This document shows, piece by piece, positions 1 through 9,560 of a stretch of DNA of 52,436 nucleotides (position 1 is its first letter; each line of letters starts with the position of its first letter). Below the pieces are notes generated by a model. It saw only the letters and a program-made list of their open reading frames with translations, was not told the DNA's origin and made no database searches. Made by a program: the position numbers and the translations under genes. Location of the stretch: contig JAFDIV010000032.1 in the NCBI GenBank assembly GCA_019307815.1, positions 1 through 52,436 on the forward strand. Reading direction: 5' to 3'. This stretch comes from Deltaproteobacteria bacterium. Its GTDB lineage: Bacteria > Desulfobacterota > DSM-4660 > Desulfatiglandales > Desulfatiglandaceae.

Positions 1-104
1 TGAGTTTGATAACTCCTATAGCGATGGAGAAGGAGTTGAGGTTTGCGATTCGTGAAGGTGGCAGGACAGTGGGTGCAGGTGTTATTAGTGAGATCATAGA
101 ATAA
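1..104 (+). CDS. tuf: Elongation factor Tu, C-terminal end (partial)
   Basis: Only the last 33 codons are present, in the frame that begins at base 3. The translation ends in [20 protein letters not shown] plus IIE, which is the conserved end of EF-Tu domain 3. EF-Tu delivers aminoacyl-tRNA to the ribosome as a GTP complex in the cytoplasm. The gene stops 14 bases before rpsJ, so this copy is the one that leads the S10 cluster. The start lies outside the window. Confidence 0.95.
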   Translation, partial: SLITPIAMEKELRFAIREGGRTVGAGVISEIIE

Positions 105-118
105 GGGGAGATGAGGGA

Positions 119-430
119 ATGCTAACGAATCAAAAGATTCGGATTCGGCTGAAGGCCTATGATCATAAGCTCCTGGATCAGGCTGCTATGGAAATCGTAG
201 AGACGGCCAGAGAAACAGGGGCACGGGTTGCCGGTCCGATCCCTCTCCCTACCGAGATAAATAAGTACTGCGTCTTACGATCACCGCACGTGAACAAGAA
301 ATCCAGGGAGCAATTTGAGATTCGTACTCATAAGAGGCTTCTGGATATCTTGGAACCTACCCAACAGACGGTCGATGCCTTGATGAAGCTCGACCTGGCT
401 GCTGGTGTGGACGTGGAAATTAAGCTCTAA
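119..430 (+). CDS. rpsJ: 30S ribosomal protein S10
   Basis: This 103-residue protein has the usual length of S10, which sits in the 30S head and also serves as NusE in antitermination complexes. Family-typical stretches are [16 protein letters not shown] near the start and [21 protein letters not shown] in the middle. A purine-rich GGGGAGATGAGGG precedes the ATG at 119; the ATG at 111 is out of frame and runs into a stop. A 139-base gap to rplC follows, longer than most gaps in this operon. I see only a small GTGGC/GCCAC hairpin in it. Confidence 0.97.
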   Translation: MLTNQKIRIRLKAYDHKLLDQAAMEIVETARETGARVAGPIPLPTEINKYCVLRSPHVNKKSREQFEIRTHKRLLDILEPTQQTVDALMKLDLAAGVDVEIKL

Positions 431-569
431 CTTTGCAGTGGCCTTTGAGCCACTTTGCTTGAGCGTGGCCTGGGAAGGTGGCGCGAGGGATGAGATTTGT
501 GCCTGATGTAGAGCGACTGGCCACAAAAAGGATAATACTCTGCTGTTCAATATATGGGGCTGAAAGGTT

Positions 570-1190
570 ATGGTAAACAAGCTTTTTGGTAAAAAAATCG
601 GGATGACGCGTTATTTTCTTGATGAAGGCCGAAGCGTGGCGGCCACTGTCTTAAAGGTGGGGCCATGCGTGGTTACCCAAAAGAAAACCGTTGAAAAAGA
701 GGGATATAATGCTATTCAGGTGGGGTTTGAGCCCCAGAAAGAGAGCAGGGTAAACAAGCCCCTTAAGGGACATTTCGATGCAGCAGGTACAGGTTACTTT
801 AAAGTATTGAGAGAGATCAGGGTAGAGGATCCGGAGCAATTTGAGCTGGGCCAGGAGATCAAGTCGGATATTTTTACCATTGGTGAGACAGTCCATGTCT
901 CTGGGACGAGCAAGGGGCGTGGCTTTAGTGGCGTGATGAAAAGATGGGGCTTTTCTGGAGGGAGAAAGACCCATGGCTCCAGATCCCACCGCATACCCGG
1001 TTCCATTGGCTCAAGTGCTACACCTGGTAGGGTTTATAAAGGGAGAAAGCTTCCTGGCCACTACGGAAATCAAAGGGTGACGGTGAAAAACCTGAAAATT
1101 ATTGATGTGCGGCCAGAGATGGATGTGGTGGTGGTAAAAGGTGCTGTACCCGGTAGTAGAAACAGCCTAGTAGAGATCCGCAAGGCCTAA
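570..1190 (+). CDS. rplC: 50S ribosomal protein L3
   Basis: This 206-residue protein has the normal L3 length. L3 binds 23S rRNA near its 3' end early in 50S assembly and reaches the peptidyl transferase centre. It carries the L3 signature around GTSKGRGFSGVMKRWGFSGG and the basic loop around HRIPGSIGSSATPGRVYKGR. The N-terminal LFGKKIGMTRYF is also typical. The start is ATG, and rplD follows after 22 bases. Confidence 0.97.
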   Translation: MVNKLFGKKIGMTRYFLDEGRSVAATVLKVGPCVVTQKKTVEKEGYNAIQVGFEPQKESRVNKPLKGHFDAAGTGYFKVLREIRVEDPEQFELGQEIKSDIFTIGETVHVSGTSKGRGFSGVMKRWGFSGGRKTHGSRSHRIPGSIGSSATPGRVYKGRKLPGHYGNQRVTVKNLKIIDVRPEMDVVVVKGAVPGSRNSLVEIRKA

Positions 1191-1212
1191 TAAGGTCTAT
1201 TGTGAGGAAGAG

Positions 1213-1833
1213 ATGACCACAGTGGATGTATATAACCTACAGAAGGAAAAGGTCGGAGAAATAGAGCTCAGGGAAGAGGTGTTTAACGTTCCCATAAAGA
1301 AGCATGTCTTGCATCAGGTGGTGGTCAGTCAGTTGGCCCAGAAGCGATCAGGGTCGGCTTCCACCAAGAGTCGGTCTCAGGTAAAGGCCTCTGGTAGAAA
1401 GCTATGGCGTCAAAAGGGTACGGGCAGGGCAAGGGTCGGCTCTGCCGCTTCTCCCACAAGACGTGGTGGTGGGGTGGCCTTTGGGCCATCACCTCGGGAT
1501 TATGTAGTAAAGGTACCCAAAAAGGTGAGAAAGGCGGCCCTGCGCATGGCTTTGACTGACAAGGTCCAGAATGATCAACTGATTGTGGTGGATGATTTCC
1601 GTTTGCCTGAGATCAAGACCAAGTCCTTTGTAGAGGTGATGAAACGATTCCAGGTAAAAGGGGCCTTGATCGTTACAGAGACCTTGGATGAGAACCTGGA
1701 CAAATCCTCTAGGAATGTTCCTTGGGTGAAGGTCATGAGGCGGGAAGGAATCAACGTGTACGATATCCTGAAATATAAAAACCTTTTCTTGGAACGTCCC
1801 GCCTTGGAAAAGATAGAGGAGGTCTTGGCATAA
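1213..1833 (+). CDS. rplD: 50S ribosomal protein L4
   Basis: This 206-residue protein has the normal L4 length. The basic extended loop that lines the exit tunnel is visible as SRSQVKASGRKLWRQKGTGR followed by ARVGSAASPTRRGGGVAFGP. In enteric bacteria L4 is also the feedback regulator of its operon. No obvious S10-type leader target can be judged here because the promoter lies outside the window. rplW starts two bases after the stop, suggesting translational coupling. Confidence 0.96.
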   Translation: MTTVDVYNLQKEKVGEIELREEVFNVPIKKHVLHQVVVSQLAQKRSGSASTKSRSQVKASGRKLWRQKGTGRARVGSAASPTRRGGGVAFGPSPRDYVVKVPKKVRKAALRMALTDKVQNDQLIVVDDFRLPEIKTKSFVEVMKRFQVKGALIVTETLDENLDKSSRNVPWVKVMRREGINVYDILKYKNLFLERPALEKIEEVLA

Positions 1834-1835
1834 CC

Positions 1836-2123
1836 GTGGATATTTACAGCGTCATAAAAGAACCCCATATTACGGAAAAGGCGAACCTCCAGAAGGAGCT
1901 TAACAACCAAGTGACCTTTAAGGTTCACAAACGCGCCAACAAGATTGAGATAAAGCAAGCGGTGGAGGCACTCCTCATGACCAAGGTATTGGAAGTAAGG
2001 ACCATTAATGTGCGGGGTAAAAAGCGTCGCCTGGGAATGAAGATGGGCAAAAAACCTGACTGGAAAAAGGCAATTGTAAAGCTGGCCCCGGGCGAGAATA
2101 TTGAGTTCTTTGAAGGAGTATAA
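1836..2123 (+). CDS. rplW: 50S ribosomal protein L23
   Basis: This 95-residue protein matches L23, which lies at the tunnel exit and docks trigger factor and SRP. Typical segments are IKEPHITEKA at the N-terminus and FKVHKRANKIEIKQAVE, followed by VRTINVRGKKRRLG. The start is GTG. It is supported by AGAGGAGG at the end of rplD and by the two-base gap to the rplD stop. Confidence 0.95.
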   Translation: MDIYSVIKEPHITEKANLQKELNNQVTFKVHKRANKIEIKQAVEALLMTKVLEVRTINVRGKKRRLGMKMGKKPDWKKAIVKLAPGENIEFFEGV

Positions 2124-2222
2124 GCGCTACACCAATACAGAAAGGAAATTTTTGGGAAGGTCACTTGGCAGAAAGTAAATCTTTGCAGGGTCCCAAGGGA
2201 AGGGATCGTGACGGAGTAAGGC

Positions 2223-3044
2223 ATGGGAATTAAGGTAGTCAAACCAACATCACCAGGAAGAAGATTTCAAACCTATTCCACGTTTGAAGATCTTACGGAT
2301 AAGGAACCAGAAAAGTCTCTGCTGGTCCCCTTGAAAAAGAGTGGCGGCAGGAACAATCTGGGGCGTATCACCACAAGGCATCGTGGTGGTGGGCATAAGC
2401 GTATGTACAGGATTATTGACTTCAAGCGGGACAAAGACGGCATTCCTGCCAAGGTAGCTGCCATCGAATATGATCCGAACCGCTCGGCCCACATTGCCTT
2501 ACTACATTATGCAGATGGGGAAAAGAGGTACATCATTTCTCCAAACGATCTTCGGGTGGGCGATAAAGTCATATCAGGCTCAGGTGTAGAGATCCGAACA
2601 GGAAATGCCTTGCCCTTGAGAGAGATTCCTTTGGGAACACATATCCATAATATTGAGCTGTATCCAGGCCATGGAGGGCAGCTAGTCAGGGGCGCAGGCG
2701 GTTATGGCCAGGTAATGGCCAAGGAGGGCAAGTATGCGCAAGTGAAGTTGCCCTCTGGTGAGGTGCGCATGATATTGCTGGATTGCAAGGCCACTATTGG
2801 CCAGGTGGGCAACCTTGACTATGAAAACATTTCCGTTGGAAAGGCAGGGAGAAGTAGATGGCTGGGGAGGCGGCCTAAGGTAAGGGGTGTTGCCATGAAT
2901 CCCGTGGATCACCCCCATGGCGGAGGAGAAGGGAAATCTTCAGGTGGCCGCCATCCTGTTACACCTTGGGGAGTGCCTACAAAGGGTTATAAGACGAGAA
3001 AGAAAAAACCGAGTGACAAGCTCATTGTGAGGCGAAGAAAGTAG
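2223..3044 (+). CDS. rplB: 50S ribosomal protein L2
   Basis: This 273-residue protein has the standard L2 length. L2 bridges the subunits and is needed for peptidyl transferase assembly. The conserved C-terminal [20 protein letters not shown] includes the critical histidine region, and the N-terminal half has [19 protein letters not shown]. It starts with ATG after a 99-base spacer that is purine-rich but holds no recognised structure. Confidence 0.97.
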   Translation: MGIKVVKPTSPGRRFQTYSTFEDLTDKEPEKSLLVPLKKSGGRNNLGRITTRHRGGGHKRMYRIIDFKRDKDGIPAKVAAIEYDPNRSAHIALLHYADGEKRYIISPNDLRVGDKVISGSGVEIRTGNALPLREIPLGTHIHNIELYPGHGGQLVRGAGGYGQVMAKEGKYAQVKLPSGEVRMILLDCKATIGQVGNLDYENISVGKAGRSRWLGRRPKVRGVAMNPVDHPHGGGEGKSSGGRHPVTPWGVPTKGYKTRKKKPSDKLIVRRRK

Positions 3045-3117
3045 AGCAAAGGCAAACTGCAGAACGCTGAATCGCAGAACCGATAATCATAGAAGTAAAC
3101 TGTAGGAGGGTAAAACT

Positions 3118-3405
3118 TTGCCCAGGTCACTAAAAAAAGGCCCATTTGTAGATGAACATTTGATGGAGAAGGTCCGCAGGGCTAGGGAGACCCAAAGCCG
3201 GAAGATTATCAAGACCTGGTCCAGAAGGTCCACGATTATTCCCGAATTTGTGGGGCTTACCTTTGCTGTCCACAACGGGCGGAAATTTTTACCGGTCTTT
3301 GTTACAGAAGATATGGTGGGCCACAAGCTGGGAGAATTCGCCCCGACGCGGACATTTTATGGTCACGCAGGAGATAAGAAGTCTAGGTTGAAGGGAAAGA
3401 AATAG
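3118..3405 (+). CDS. rpsS: 30S ribosomal protein S19
   Basis: This 95-residue S19 contacts S13 in the 30S head near the A-site tRNA. It begins [18 protein letters not shown] and ends with [18 protein letters not shown], both hallmark stretches. The start is TTG at 3118, seven bases after a strong AGGAGG. No ATG is available upstream in frame. rplV begins four bases after the stop. Confidence 0.96.
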   Translation: MPRSLKKGPFVDEHLMEKVRRARETQSRKIIKTWSRRSTIIPEFVGLTFAVHNGRKFLPVFVTEDMVGHKLGEFAPTRTFYGHAGDKKSRLKGKK

Positions 3406-3409
3406 TACC

Positions 3410-3742
3410 ATGGAGACGAGAGCTATAGCGCGATATGTGAGAATATCCCCTCGTAAGGCGCGGCTGGTTATGGATCAAATAAGGGGGAGACGGGTGGAAG
3501 AAGCCTTGAATATGCTTACCTTTGCCCCTCAGAAGGCTGCGCGGATTATAAAAAAGTTGGTACAATCGGCTGTGGCCAATGCAGAACAGAACTCGAACGT
3601 GGATGTAGACGCCCTTTATATAAAGAGAATCTATGCGGATGAGGGACCTACGCTTAAGAGGTTTAGGCCGAGGGCCTTGGGAAGGGCCACGAGGATACGG
3701 AAGAGGACAAGCCATTTAACGGTTATTTTGGATGAAAAGTAA
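3410..3742 (+). CDS. rplV: 50S ribosomal protein L22
   Basis: This 110-residue L22 contributes its long hairpin to the narrow part of the exit tunnel. The N-terminal [20 protein letters not shown] and the C-terminal hairpin segment [20 protein letters not shown] are characteristic. It uses an ATG start. It sits directly between rpsS and rpsC, as in the standard order. Confidence 0.96.
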   Translation: METRAIARYVRISPRKARLVMDQIRGRRVEEALNMLTFAPQKAARIIKKLVQSAVANAEQNSNVDVDALYIKRIYADEGPTLKRFRPRALGRATRIRKRTSHLTVILDEK

Positions 3743-3825
3743 TGGGCAGGAAGGCCTAGCCCGGTTAGTGGGGATACAAATGGTCTTTGGGCCGGCTGAA
3801 TACTTGGATTGAATGGAGGTGTGGA

Positions 3826-4464
3826 TTGGGACAAAAGGTAAATCCAATCGGATTCAGATTAGGAATTAATAGAACCTGGGATTCGAGGTGGTTTGCGAAA
3901 AAGGAATACAGCACGTTTGTTGTAGAGGATTACAACATACGGAAATTCCTGAAGCAGAGATTGTATCAGGCCGGCGTATCTAGGATCGAAATTGAACGGG
4001 CTGCCAACAAAATCAGGATTCGTATCCACACGGCCCGGCCCGGAATTGTTATTGGTAAAAAAGGAGCAGAAATTGAGAGCCTCAAGAGAGAGCTCGAAAA
4101 AAGGATAAAAAGAGAAATATTCATTGATATCCAAGAGGTGCGCAAACCGGAGGTTGAGGCCCAGCTTGTTGCGGAGAATGTGGCGCTTCAATTGGTGAGA
4201 CGTGTGGCGTTTCGAAGGGCCATGAAGAAGGCGGTTAGTTCTGCTTTGCGCTTCGGGGCGTTAGGCATCAAAATCTCCTGTGCAGGCAGGCTTGGAGGTG
4301 CTGAGATGGCCCGCAGAGAGTGGTATCGGGAAGGCAGGGTGCCACTTCATACCCTCAGGGCCGATATTGACTATGGATTTGCCGAGGCCTTTACCACATA
4401 TGGCGTGGTAGGGGTGAAGGTTATTATTTTCAAAGGTGAGATCTTGCCGGACAAGAAAGGATAG
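3826..4464 (+). CDS. rpsC: 30S ribosomal protein S3
   Basis: This 212-residue S3 lies at the mRNA entry site and contributes to helicase activity there. The KH motif [13 protein letters not shown] is visible near residue 70. The open frame extends upstream to a TTG at 3787. I chose the TTG at 3826 because it gives the near-invariant S3 start [13 protein letters not shown] and has GGAGG five to six bases before it. The C-terminal domain includes [20 protein letters not shown]. Confidence 0.95.
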   Translation: MGQKVNPIGFRLGINRTWDSRWFAKKEYSTFVVEDYNIRKFLKQRLYQAGVSRIEIERAANKIRIRIHTARPGIVIGKKGAEIESLKRELEKRIKREIFIDIQEVRKPEVEAQLVAENVALQLVRRVAFRRAMKKAVSSALRFGALGIKISCAGRLGGAEMARREWYREGRVPLHTLRADIDYGFAEAFTTYGVVGVKVIIFKGEILPDKKG

Positions 4465-4472
4465 ATTTCCCC

Positions 4473-4883
4473 ATGCTGAGTCCTAAAAAGGTAAAATATC
4501 GGAAACAACAGAAGGGCAGAACCAAGGGCAAGGCATATCGAGGCAGCACCTTGGAATTTGGTGACTATGGACTTCAGGCGCTGGAGTGCGGTCGATTGAC
4601 AGCCCAGCAGATTGAGGCAGCTCGAATTGCCATTACGAGGCATGTAAAGAGGGGTGGTAAGATTTGGATCAGGATCTTTCCTGACAAGCCCATCACAAAA
4701 AAGCCTGCTGAAACACGTATGGGCAAAGGCAAGGGCGCTCCAGAGGGATGGGTGGCTGTGGTCAAACCCGGGAAGATCCTTTATGAAATGGAGGGAGTGG
4801 CTGAAGATGTGGCAGCCGAGGCCTTTCGCCTGGCTGGGCACAAGCTGCCTTTTCCCACAAGATTTGTGAGCAGGAGTCAATAA
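4473..4883 (+). CDS. rplP: 50S ribosomal protein L16
   Basis: This 136-residue L16 sits near the A and P tRNA sites of the 50S subunit. It begins [16 protein letters not shown] and carries the family motif [20 protein letters not shown] followed by [21 protein letters not shown]. It starts with ATG eight bases after the rpsC stop. Confidence 0.97.
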   Translation: MLSPKKVKYRKQQKGRTKGKAYRGSTLEFGDYGLQALECGRLTAQQIEAARIAITRHVKRGGKIWIRIFPDKPITKKPAETRMGKGKGAPEGWVAVVKPGKILYEMEGVAEDVAAEAFRLAGHKLPFPTRFVSRSQ

Positions 4884-4887
4884 GCAT

Positions 4888-5088
4888 ATGAAGGCCAGTG
4901 AGCTTCGCGAATTAAGTATGGATGAGTTACTGGAAAAAGAGAGGTCCCTTAAACAGGAATTGTTTAACTTGAGATTCCAGAAAGCTACCGGCCAACTCGG
5001 TAATACGGCGATGATCCCAAAAACCAAACGGGATCTGGCCAGGGTGAAAACCGTGATTCGTGAAAGACAGATGGCCGAGGGAAAATAG
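4888..5088 (+). CDS. rpmC: 50S ribosomal protein L29
   Basis: This 66-residue, mostly helical L29 sits at the tunnel exit beside L23. It begins MKASELRELSMDELLEKE and contains LFNLRFQKATGQLGNTAMI, the family core. The gap to rplP is four bases. It is of normal length. Confidence 0.95.
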   Translation: MKASELRELSMDELLEKERSLKQELFNLRFQKATGQLGNTAMIPKTKRDLARVKTVIRERQMAEGK

Positions 5089-5103
5089 ATCCGAGAGGTT
5101 CTT

Positions 5104-5370
5104 ATGAGACAGAGGGGCGTAAAGAAGAGACTGGTGGGCAGCGTGGTCAGCGATAAGATGGATAAGACTGTGGTGGTTTTGGTGGAGCGGCTGACTAAAC
5201 ATCCCACTTATAAGAAGTATATCCGAAAGAGGTCTAAATATATGGCCCATGATCCCCAGAATCGATGTGGGATAGGGGACCGGGTCAGGATCATTGAAAG
5301 CAGGCCCATTAGCAAGAGAAAGAGATGGCAGGTGCTCGAGATCATTGAGAAAGCCAATGGGGAAACCTAA
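5104..5370 (+). CDS. rpsQ: 30S ribosomal protein S17
   Basis: This 88-residue OB-fold protein binds 16S rRNA early in 30S assembly. Recognisable stretches are [20 protein letters not shown] and the C-terminal [20 protein letters not shown]. It starts with ATG. A 75-base gap separates it from rplN. Confidence 0.96.
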   Translation: MRQRGVKKRLVGSVVSDKMDKTVVVLVERLTKHPTYKKYIRKRSKYMAHDPQNRCGIGDRVRIIESRPISKRKRWQVLEIIEKANGET

Positions 5371-5445
5371 GGTTCTGCTCCATGGGCAGATGATCACGAG
5401 CTAAAGATAGGTTTCCAGTTGACAGGATTCGTTGGAGCATAAGCG

Positions 5446-5814
5446 ATGATACAACCCGAAACAAGACTAAAGGTGGCGGATAATTCCGGAGCAAAGTTGC
5501 TCTCCTGTATAAAGGTCCTAGGCGGATCAAAGAAGCGGTATGCTACGGTTGGGGATATTGTAGTGGTCTCAGTCAAAGAGGCCCTGCCCAATTCAAAGGT
5601 TAAAAAAGGCGATGTGGTCCGGGCCGTTATCGTGAGGACAGCAAAGGAGATCCGCAGACCCGACGGATCTTACATCAAATTTGATGACAATTCTGCAGTA
5701 TTGATCAATCAACAAAAGGAGCCCATTGGTACACGTATCTTTGGTCCCGTGGCCCGGGAGTTGAGGGCCAAAAAATTTATGAAGATCATCTCATTGGCTC
5801 CGGAGGTCCTATAA
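5446..5814 (+). CDS. rplN: 50S ribosomal protein L14
   Basis: This 122-residue L14 has exactly the usual length and makes an intersubunit bridge. It starts [17 protein letters not shown] and contains [20 protein letters not shown] and [20 protein letters not shown]. It starts with ATG and is very well conserved, so the assignment is secure. Confidence 0.97.
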   Translation: MIQPETRLKVADNSGAKLLSCIKVLGGSKKRYATVGDIVVVSVKEALPNSKVKKGDVVRAVIVRTAKEIRRPDGSYIKFDDNSAVLINQQKEPIGTRIFGPVARELRAKKFMKIISLAPEVL

Positions 5815-5885
5815 ATCCGTGCTGAGAGGAGAGAGGATAAAGGGTCACAAACTGGAGGAGTGAGTTTTGATTTGGGGGATATGAA

Positions 5886-6215
5886 GTGGGAAAGAAACGA
5901 CCGAAGATCAAGAAGAATGACAAGGTCATTGTAATAGCTGGAAAGGAAAAGGGAAAAATCGGTGCCGTATTAAAGGTGGATGCTGAGAAGGGTAGAGTGC
6001 TCGTGGAAAAGGTGAATATGGTGAAACGTCATGCAAGACCTGGCCCCCAAACGGCCCAGGGAGGTATTATTGAAAAAGAGGCCCCTTTGCATATTTCCAA
6101 TGTGATGCTTGTATGTAACAAATGCACAGAGCCCACGAGGATCGGCCATCGGCGCCTGGAGGATGGGACAAAGATCAGGGTGTGCAAAAAATGCGGCGAG
6201 TCCTTGGATGACTGA
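5886..6215 (+). CDS. rplX: 50S ribosomal protein L24, zinc-ribbon form
   Basis: This 109-residue L24 is an assembly initiator with a KOW domain ([20 protein letters not shown]). The C-terminus carries two CxxC pairs, CNKC near residue 79 and CKKC near residue 101, expected to hold a zinc ion. Enteric L24 lacks them. The start is GTG at 5886, preceded by GGGGGATATGAA; the ATG at 5881 is in another frame. Confidence 0.94.
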   Translation: MGKKRPKIKKNDKVIVIAGKEKGKIGAVLKVDAEKGRVLVEKVNMVKRHARPGPQTAQGGIIEKEAPLHISNVMLVCNKCTEPTRIGHRRLEDGTKIRVCKKCGESLDD

Positions 6216-6278
6216 TCCAAGGAGGAGCCGACAAAGATAGGATGATATGTTGTAAAGGAGTAATGAGGGAGGATCCTT

Positions 6279-6818
6279 TTGTCTCGGTTAAAAGAGAAAT
6301 ATTATAGTGAAGTTGTTCCAGCACTTATGCAGGAGTTCGGCTATAAGAATATTATGGCCGTTCCAAAGGTGGAGAAGGTAGTGCTCAATATGGGCCTTGG
6401 TGAGGCCATTCAAAACATCAAGGTCCTGGACTCTGGGGTGGAAGAACTTACCTTAATAGCCGGCCAACGGGCTGTTGTGACAAAGGCTAAGCGCTCGATC
6501 GCCGGGTTTAAGCTCCGTCAAGGGATGCCTATTGGATGCATGGTTACATTGAGAAAGGATAGAATGTACGATTTTCTGGACAAACTTTTCAATGTCGCCT
6601 TGCCCCGCGTAAGAGACTTTCGAGGTATTTCGCCAAAGGTCTTTGACGGCCGGGGCAATTGTACCATTGGAATAAAGGAGCACATTATCTTTCCTGAAGT
6701 GGATTACGAAAAGGTCGACAAGATCAAGGGACTTAATGTCTCTATCGTGACAACGGCTGAGACTGACGAAGAGGGATTTTATCTCCTAAAGGCTATGGGT
6801 ATGCCGTTCCGAGGTTAG
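6279..6818 (+). CDS. rplE: 50S ribosomal protein L5
   Basis: This 179-residue L5 has the normal length and binds 5S rRNA in the central protuberance. It contains [34 protein letters not shown] and the C-terminal [20 protein letters not shown]. The start is TTG at 6279, supported by GAGGGAGG upstream. The next gene, rpsZ, also starts with TTG. Confidence 0.96.
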   Translation: MSRLKEKYYSEVVPALMQEFGYKNIMAVPKVEKVVLNMGLGEAIQNIKVLDSGVEELTLIAGQRAVVTKAKRSIAGFKLRQGMPIGCMVTLRKDRMYDFLDKLFNVALPRVRDFRGISPKVFDGRGNCTIGIKEHIIFPEVDYEKVDKIKGLNVSIVTTAETDEEGFYLLKAMGMPFRG

Positions 6819-6831
6819 CAGGGAGGACGTT

Positions 6832-7017
6832 TTGGCAAGAAAAGCACTTATCATTAAGGCGAAGAGAGAACCAAAATTTTCTACGCGGCGATATAATCGC
6901 TGCCCCATTTGCGGGCGTAGCAGGGCCTTCTTGCGGAAGTTTGGAATCTGCAGGATATGTTTCCGCACCATGGCCTCAAGCGGGCATATACCCGGAGTCA
7001 TAAAGTCAAGCTGGTGA
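6832..7017 (+). CDS. rpsZ: 30S ribosomal protein S14, type Z (zinc)
   Basis: This 61-residue short S14 is the zinc-binding form. CPIC near residue 23 and CRIC near residue 40 form the two CxxC knuckles, and the protein ends [15 protein letters not shown]. The longer enteric form (about 100 residues) lacks these cysteines. The start is TTG at 6832, preceded by GGGAGGACG. The spacer to rpsH that follows contains a repeat. Confidence 0.96.
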   Translation: MARKALIIKAKREPKFSTRRYNRCPICGRSRAFLRKFGICRICFRTMASSGHIPGVIKSSW

Positions 7018-7034
7018 ACAATTGACTTTATCAG

Positions 7035-7115
7035 GCTGTTAGGCTGAAGGTGAAGGCTAGAGGTTATCAGGTTATGATCTACAGCCTACAGTCTAACAAC
7101 CTAATATCAGGCGGG
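7035..7115. repeat. Degenerate inverted spacer repeat between rpsZ and rpsH
   Basis: The spacer is made of variants of a word like AGGCTGTTAGGCTGAAGG. They run on the plus strand at the left and reappear on the other strand at the right as CCTACAGTCTAACAACCT. The arms match at roughly 15 of 18 positions, so the transcript could fold. It codes for nothing that I can see. It ends just before the GGGGAG that serves rpsH. Confidence 0.6.
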
Positions 7116-7125
7116 GAGCATACGT

Positions 7126-7524
7126 ATGACAATGACCGATCCCATAGCAGATATGTTAACAAGGATCAGAAATGCCCAAAAGGCATCTCATGAATCTGTG
7201 GATATACCTGGTTCAAGGCTGAAAGTAAACATTGCCAAGGTGCTTAAATCAGAGGGCTATATCAAGAATTTCAGGGTGATGCCCGATGGCAAGCAAGGGA
7301 TCCTACGGATCTTTCTCAAGTACGATGACCAGGGCGAGCCAGTGATTCAGGGGCTTAAGAGGGTCAGCAAGCCTAGCAGGCGCGTCTATGCAGGCTATGA
7401 CGAGATTCCCAAGGTCTTGAATGGCTATGGAATCAATATCGTATCCACCTCAAAGGGAATAATGACGGATAAAAAGGCCAGGAAACTACGTGTAGGCGGG
7501 GAAATACTGTGCTCCGTGTGGTAG
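7126..7524 (+). CDS. rpsH: 30S ribosomal protein S8
   Basis: This 132-residue S8 binds the central domain of 16S rRNA and in enteric bacteria represses the spc operon. It begins with [20 protein letters not shown] and ends with the signature [24 protein letters not shown] at 7115-7118 is seven bases before the ATG at 7126, which favours it over the in-frame ATG at 7132. Confidence 0.96.
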   Translation: MTMTDPIADMLTRIRNAQKASHESVDIPGSRLKVNIAKVLKSEGYIKNFRVMPDGKQGILRIFLKYDDQGEPVIQGLKRVSKPSRRVYAGYDEIPKVLNGYGINIVSTSKGIMTDKKARKLRVGGEILCSVW

Positions 7525-7589
7525 TGTTGTGTGAGGCCAGCCTCATGCCTTGGTGGTGTATGAGGTATTGGAGTGACCGGAGGTTTTGA

Positions 7590-8132
7590 ATGTCTCGAAT
7601 TGGCAAACGTCCTGTACCCATCCCCCAAGGGGTACAGGTTACAATGAAAGAGGATGTGTTAATTGTAAAAGGGCCCAAGGGGGAGCTAACGCGAAAAATC
7701 CACCCCAAGGTCAAACTGTCCATTGATTCGGAAAAGATTCAGGTGTCAGTGTCTGATACCAGAAGGGATAAAGAGGCTAAGTCATTGCAGGGTTTGTTCA
7801 GGGTCCTAGTGGACAATATGGTTACAGGAGTGACCAAGGGGTTCCAGAAAAGTCTGGAGATCGTAGGTGTAGGGTACCGGGCAGAGGTAAGTGGCAATAG
7901 TGTAATTTTCAATCTGGGATACTCCCATCCCATCAATTTTCCTTTGCCAAAGGGCATTGAGGCAAAGGTGGACAAGTCAAAGATTACTCTTACCGGTATT
8001 GATAAGGAACTTCTGGGCCAAACGGCTGCAAACATCCGCGCCCTTAGAAGCCCGGAGCCTTTTAAGGGCAAAGGAATAAAATATGAAGATGAGGTGATCC
8101 GGCGCAAAGCGGGCAAGGCTGGTGCCAAGTAG
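7590..8132 (+). CDS. rplF: 50S ribosomal protein L6
   Basis: This 180-residue L6 has two repeated domains and sits near the GTPase-associated centre. It begins MSRIGKRPVPIPQGV and contains the C-terminal signature around NIRALRSPEPFKGKGIKYED. It starts with ATG, preceded by GGAGG. The length is normal for the family. Confidence 0.97.
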   Translation: MSRIGKRPVPIPQGVQVTMKEDVLIVKGPKGELTRKIHPKVKLSIDSEKIQVSVSDTRRDKEAKSLQGLFRVLVDNMVTGVTKGFQKSLEIVGVGYRAEVSGNSVIFNLGYSHPINFPLPKGIEAKVDKSKITLTGIDKELLGQTAANIRALRSPEPFKGKGIKYEDEVIRRKAGKAGAK

Positions 8133-8158
8133 TGTCGGATGACTTGGAGAGGTAAGGA

Positions 8159-8527
8159 ATGGGAGCCTTTAATAGGGCAGAGGCCAGAGAGAGAAGGAAG
8201 AAACGGGTAAGGAAAAAAATCAAGGGCACTCCTGAGAGGCCGCGATTATGCGTATTCAGGAGTTTGAGGCATATTTACGCCCAGATTATAGACGATACTA
8301 CCTCAACGACCTTGGTGGAGGCCTCCTCCGTATCCAAGGGCCTCAGGGAGAAGATAGGCAAGGAGGGCTGCAACAAGAAAGGCGCGGCCTTGGTGGGAAA
8401 GGAGATTGCGGAACGGGCCCTTAAGAAGGGGATCAAAAAGGTTGTTTTTGATAGGAATGGTTTCCTATACCACGGCAGGGTCAAGGCCCTCTCAGAGGCA
8501 GCACGTGAGGGGGGGTTGGAATTTTAA
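8159..8527 (+). CDS. rplR: 50S ribosomal protein L18
   Basis: This 122-residue L18 binds 5S rRNA together with L5. The core segments [20 protein letters not shown] and the C-terminal [20 protein letters not shown] are typical. It starts with ATG, preceded by GGAGAGGTAAGG. A 284-base non-coding spacer follows, which is unusually long for the spc operon. Confidence 0.96.
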   Translation: MGAFNRAEARERRKKRVRKKIKGTPERPRLCVFRSLRHIYAQIIDDTTSTTLVEASSVSKGLREKIGKEGCNKKGAALVGKEIAERALKKGIKKVVFDRNGFLYHGRVKALSEAAREGGLEF

Positions 8528-8599
8528 CCTAGGAATCCTTAAGGGATTGCCAACAAATTTGCATTTAAAGCACGTAGAGAATTTCTTTTGAGGTCATAA

Positions 8600-8800
8600 T
8601 TAAATGTCAAATTTCAAAATCCCAATGTCAAATATCAAATGACCGAATGAGAGCGAAGTCCCACTTAGGAGCATTGCTTTTTGGCCTGTACCTACAAGAG
8701 ATAGGCGTATGGGAGATGTTTTGTCATTAAGGCATTTGGATTTCATTTGACATTTGAGTTTGGCATTTGTCATTTTCCTGGTTTGGGTCAGGTATTTGAA
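8600..8800. repeat. AAATGTCAAAT-type inverted spacer repeat between rplR and rpsE
   Basis: The left half repeats variants of AATGTCAAATTTCAAAATCC. The right half carries the opposite-strand version, for example TTTCATTTGACATTTGAG and GGCATTTGTCATTTTCC. The two halves flank about 80 bases of ordinary sequence and could form a long imperfect stem. No gene is visible. The repeat splits rplR from rpsE, which are normally adjacent. Confidence 0.65.
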
Positions 8801-8811
8801 TTGGAGAATAA

Positions 8812-9336
8812 TTGGCGATGATAGCGGGGAGAGATCCATTGTATAAGGAGCAGGAAGAGGTTCAATTAATTGAAAAGGTCGTCCATATCAGCCGTGTGGC
8901 CAAGGTGGTCAAGGGCGGACGTCGCTTCAGTTTCAGTGCCATCGTAGTGGTAGGCGATGGAAAGGGAAATGTGGGCAGTGCCTTAGGTAAGGCCAATGAG
9001 GTGCCAGAGGCTATCCGAAAAGGCATTGAGAAGGCCAAGAGGGATATGCAGCCTGTGACATTGATGAATACCACTATTCCCCATGAGATTATTGGAAAGT
9101 GGGGCTCAGGCCGGGTATTGTTGAAACCAGCAAGGCCTGGTACTGGTATCATTGCTGGAGGCGCTGTTCGGGCGGTCTTGGAGGCCGTTGGTATTCAGAA
9201 TATTTTGACAAAATGTTTGGGATCCAACAATCCCCATAACGTGGTAAAGGCGACGATTGTGGGGTTACGGGCCTTGAGGAGCCCAGAGGAGATCGCCAAA
9301 AGGAGAAACAAGACAGTAGAGGAAGTGGTAAAGTAA
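8812..9336 (+). CDS. rpsE: 30S ribosomal protein S5
   Basis: This 174-residue S5 acts in decoding accuracy at the mRNA entry channel. The S5 signature [20 protein letters not shown] followed by [23 protein letters not shown] is visible. GGAG at 8803-8806 favours the TTG at 8812; an ATG at 8818 is an alternative that removes two residues. The gene lies downstream of the long repeat spacer, so its expression may depend on read-through of that structure. Confidence 0.95.
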   Translation: MAMIAGRDPLYKEQEEVQLIEKVVHISRVAKVVKGGRRFSFSAIVVVGDGKGNVGSALGKANEVPEAIRKGIEKAKRDMQPVTLMNTTIPHEIIGKWGSGRVLLKPARPGTGIIAGGAVRAVLEAVGIQNILTKCLGSNNPHNVVKATIVGLRALRSPEEIAKRRNKTVEEVVK

Positions 9337-9366
9337 TCTATCATTTTAGGGTTTTGAGTGAATATT

Positions 9367-9543
9367 ATGGCAGATAAGATAAAGGTCACCCTGGTAAAAA
9401 GCGGAATAGGTTACAACCAAAAGATTCGGCAGACCCTGAAGGGCCTGGGTCTCACCAAGCTCCATAAGACGGTGGAGCTGGAAAACACCCCTGCCATAAG
9501 GGGTATGATAAAAAAGGTCTCATTTCTTGTGAAGATAGGATAG
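9367..9543 (+). CDS. rpmD: 50S ribosomal protein L30
   Basis: This 58-residue L30 matches the family from [20 protein letters not shown] to [20 protein letters not shown] prefer the ATG at 9367, because it reproduces the usual L30 length and N-terminus. A GTG at 9358 would add three residues and has an AGGG seven bases upstream, so it cannot be excluded. Confidence 0.93.
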   Translation: MADKIKVTLVKSGIGYNQKIRQTLKGLGLTKLHKTVELENTPAIRGMIKKVSFLVKIG

Positions 9544-9560
9544 AGCCACAGGGTAATAAA

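Noticed and set aside
431..569. Regulatory RNA or riboswitch in the rpsJ-rplC gap
   Set aside because: Only a 5-bp stem could be found, which is no more than expected by chance.
4371..5207. Long minus-strand open frame of 278 codons
   Set aside because: It is antisense to rpsC, rplP, rpmC and rpsQ, which are certain, and has no recognisable domain.
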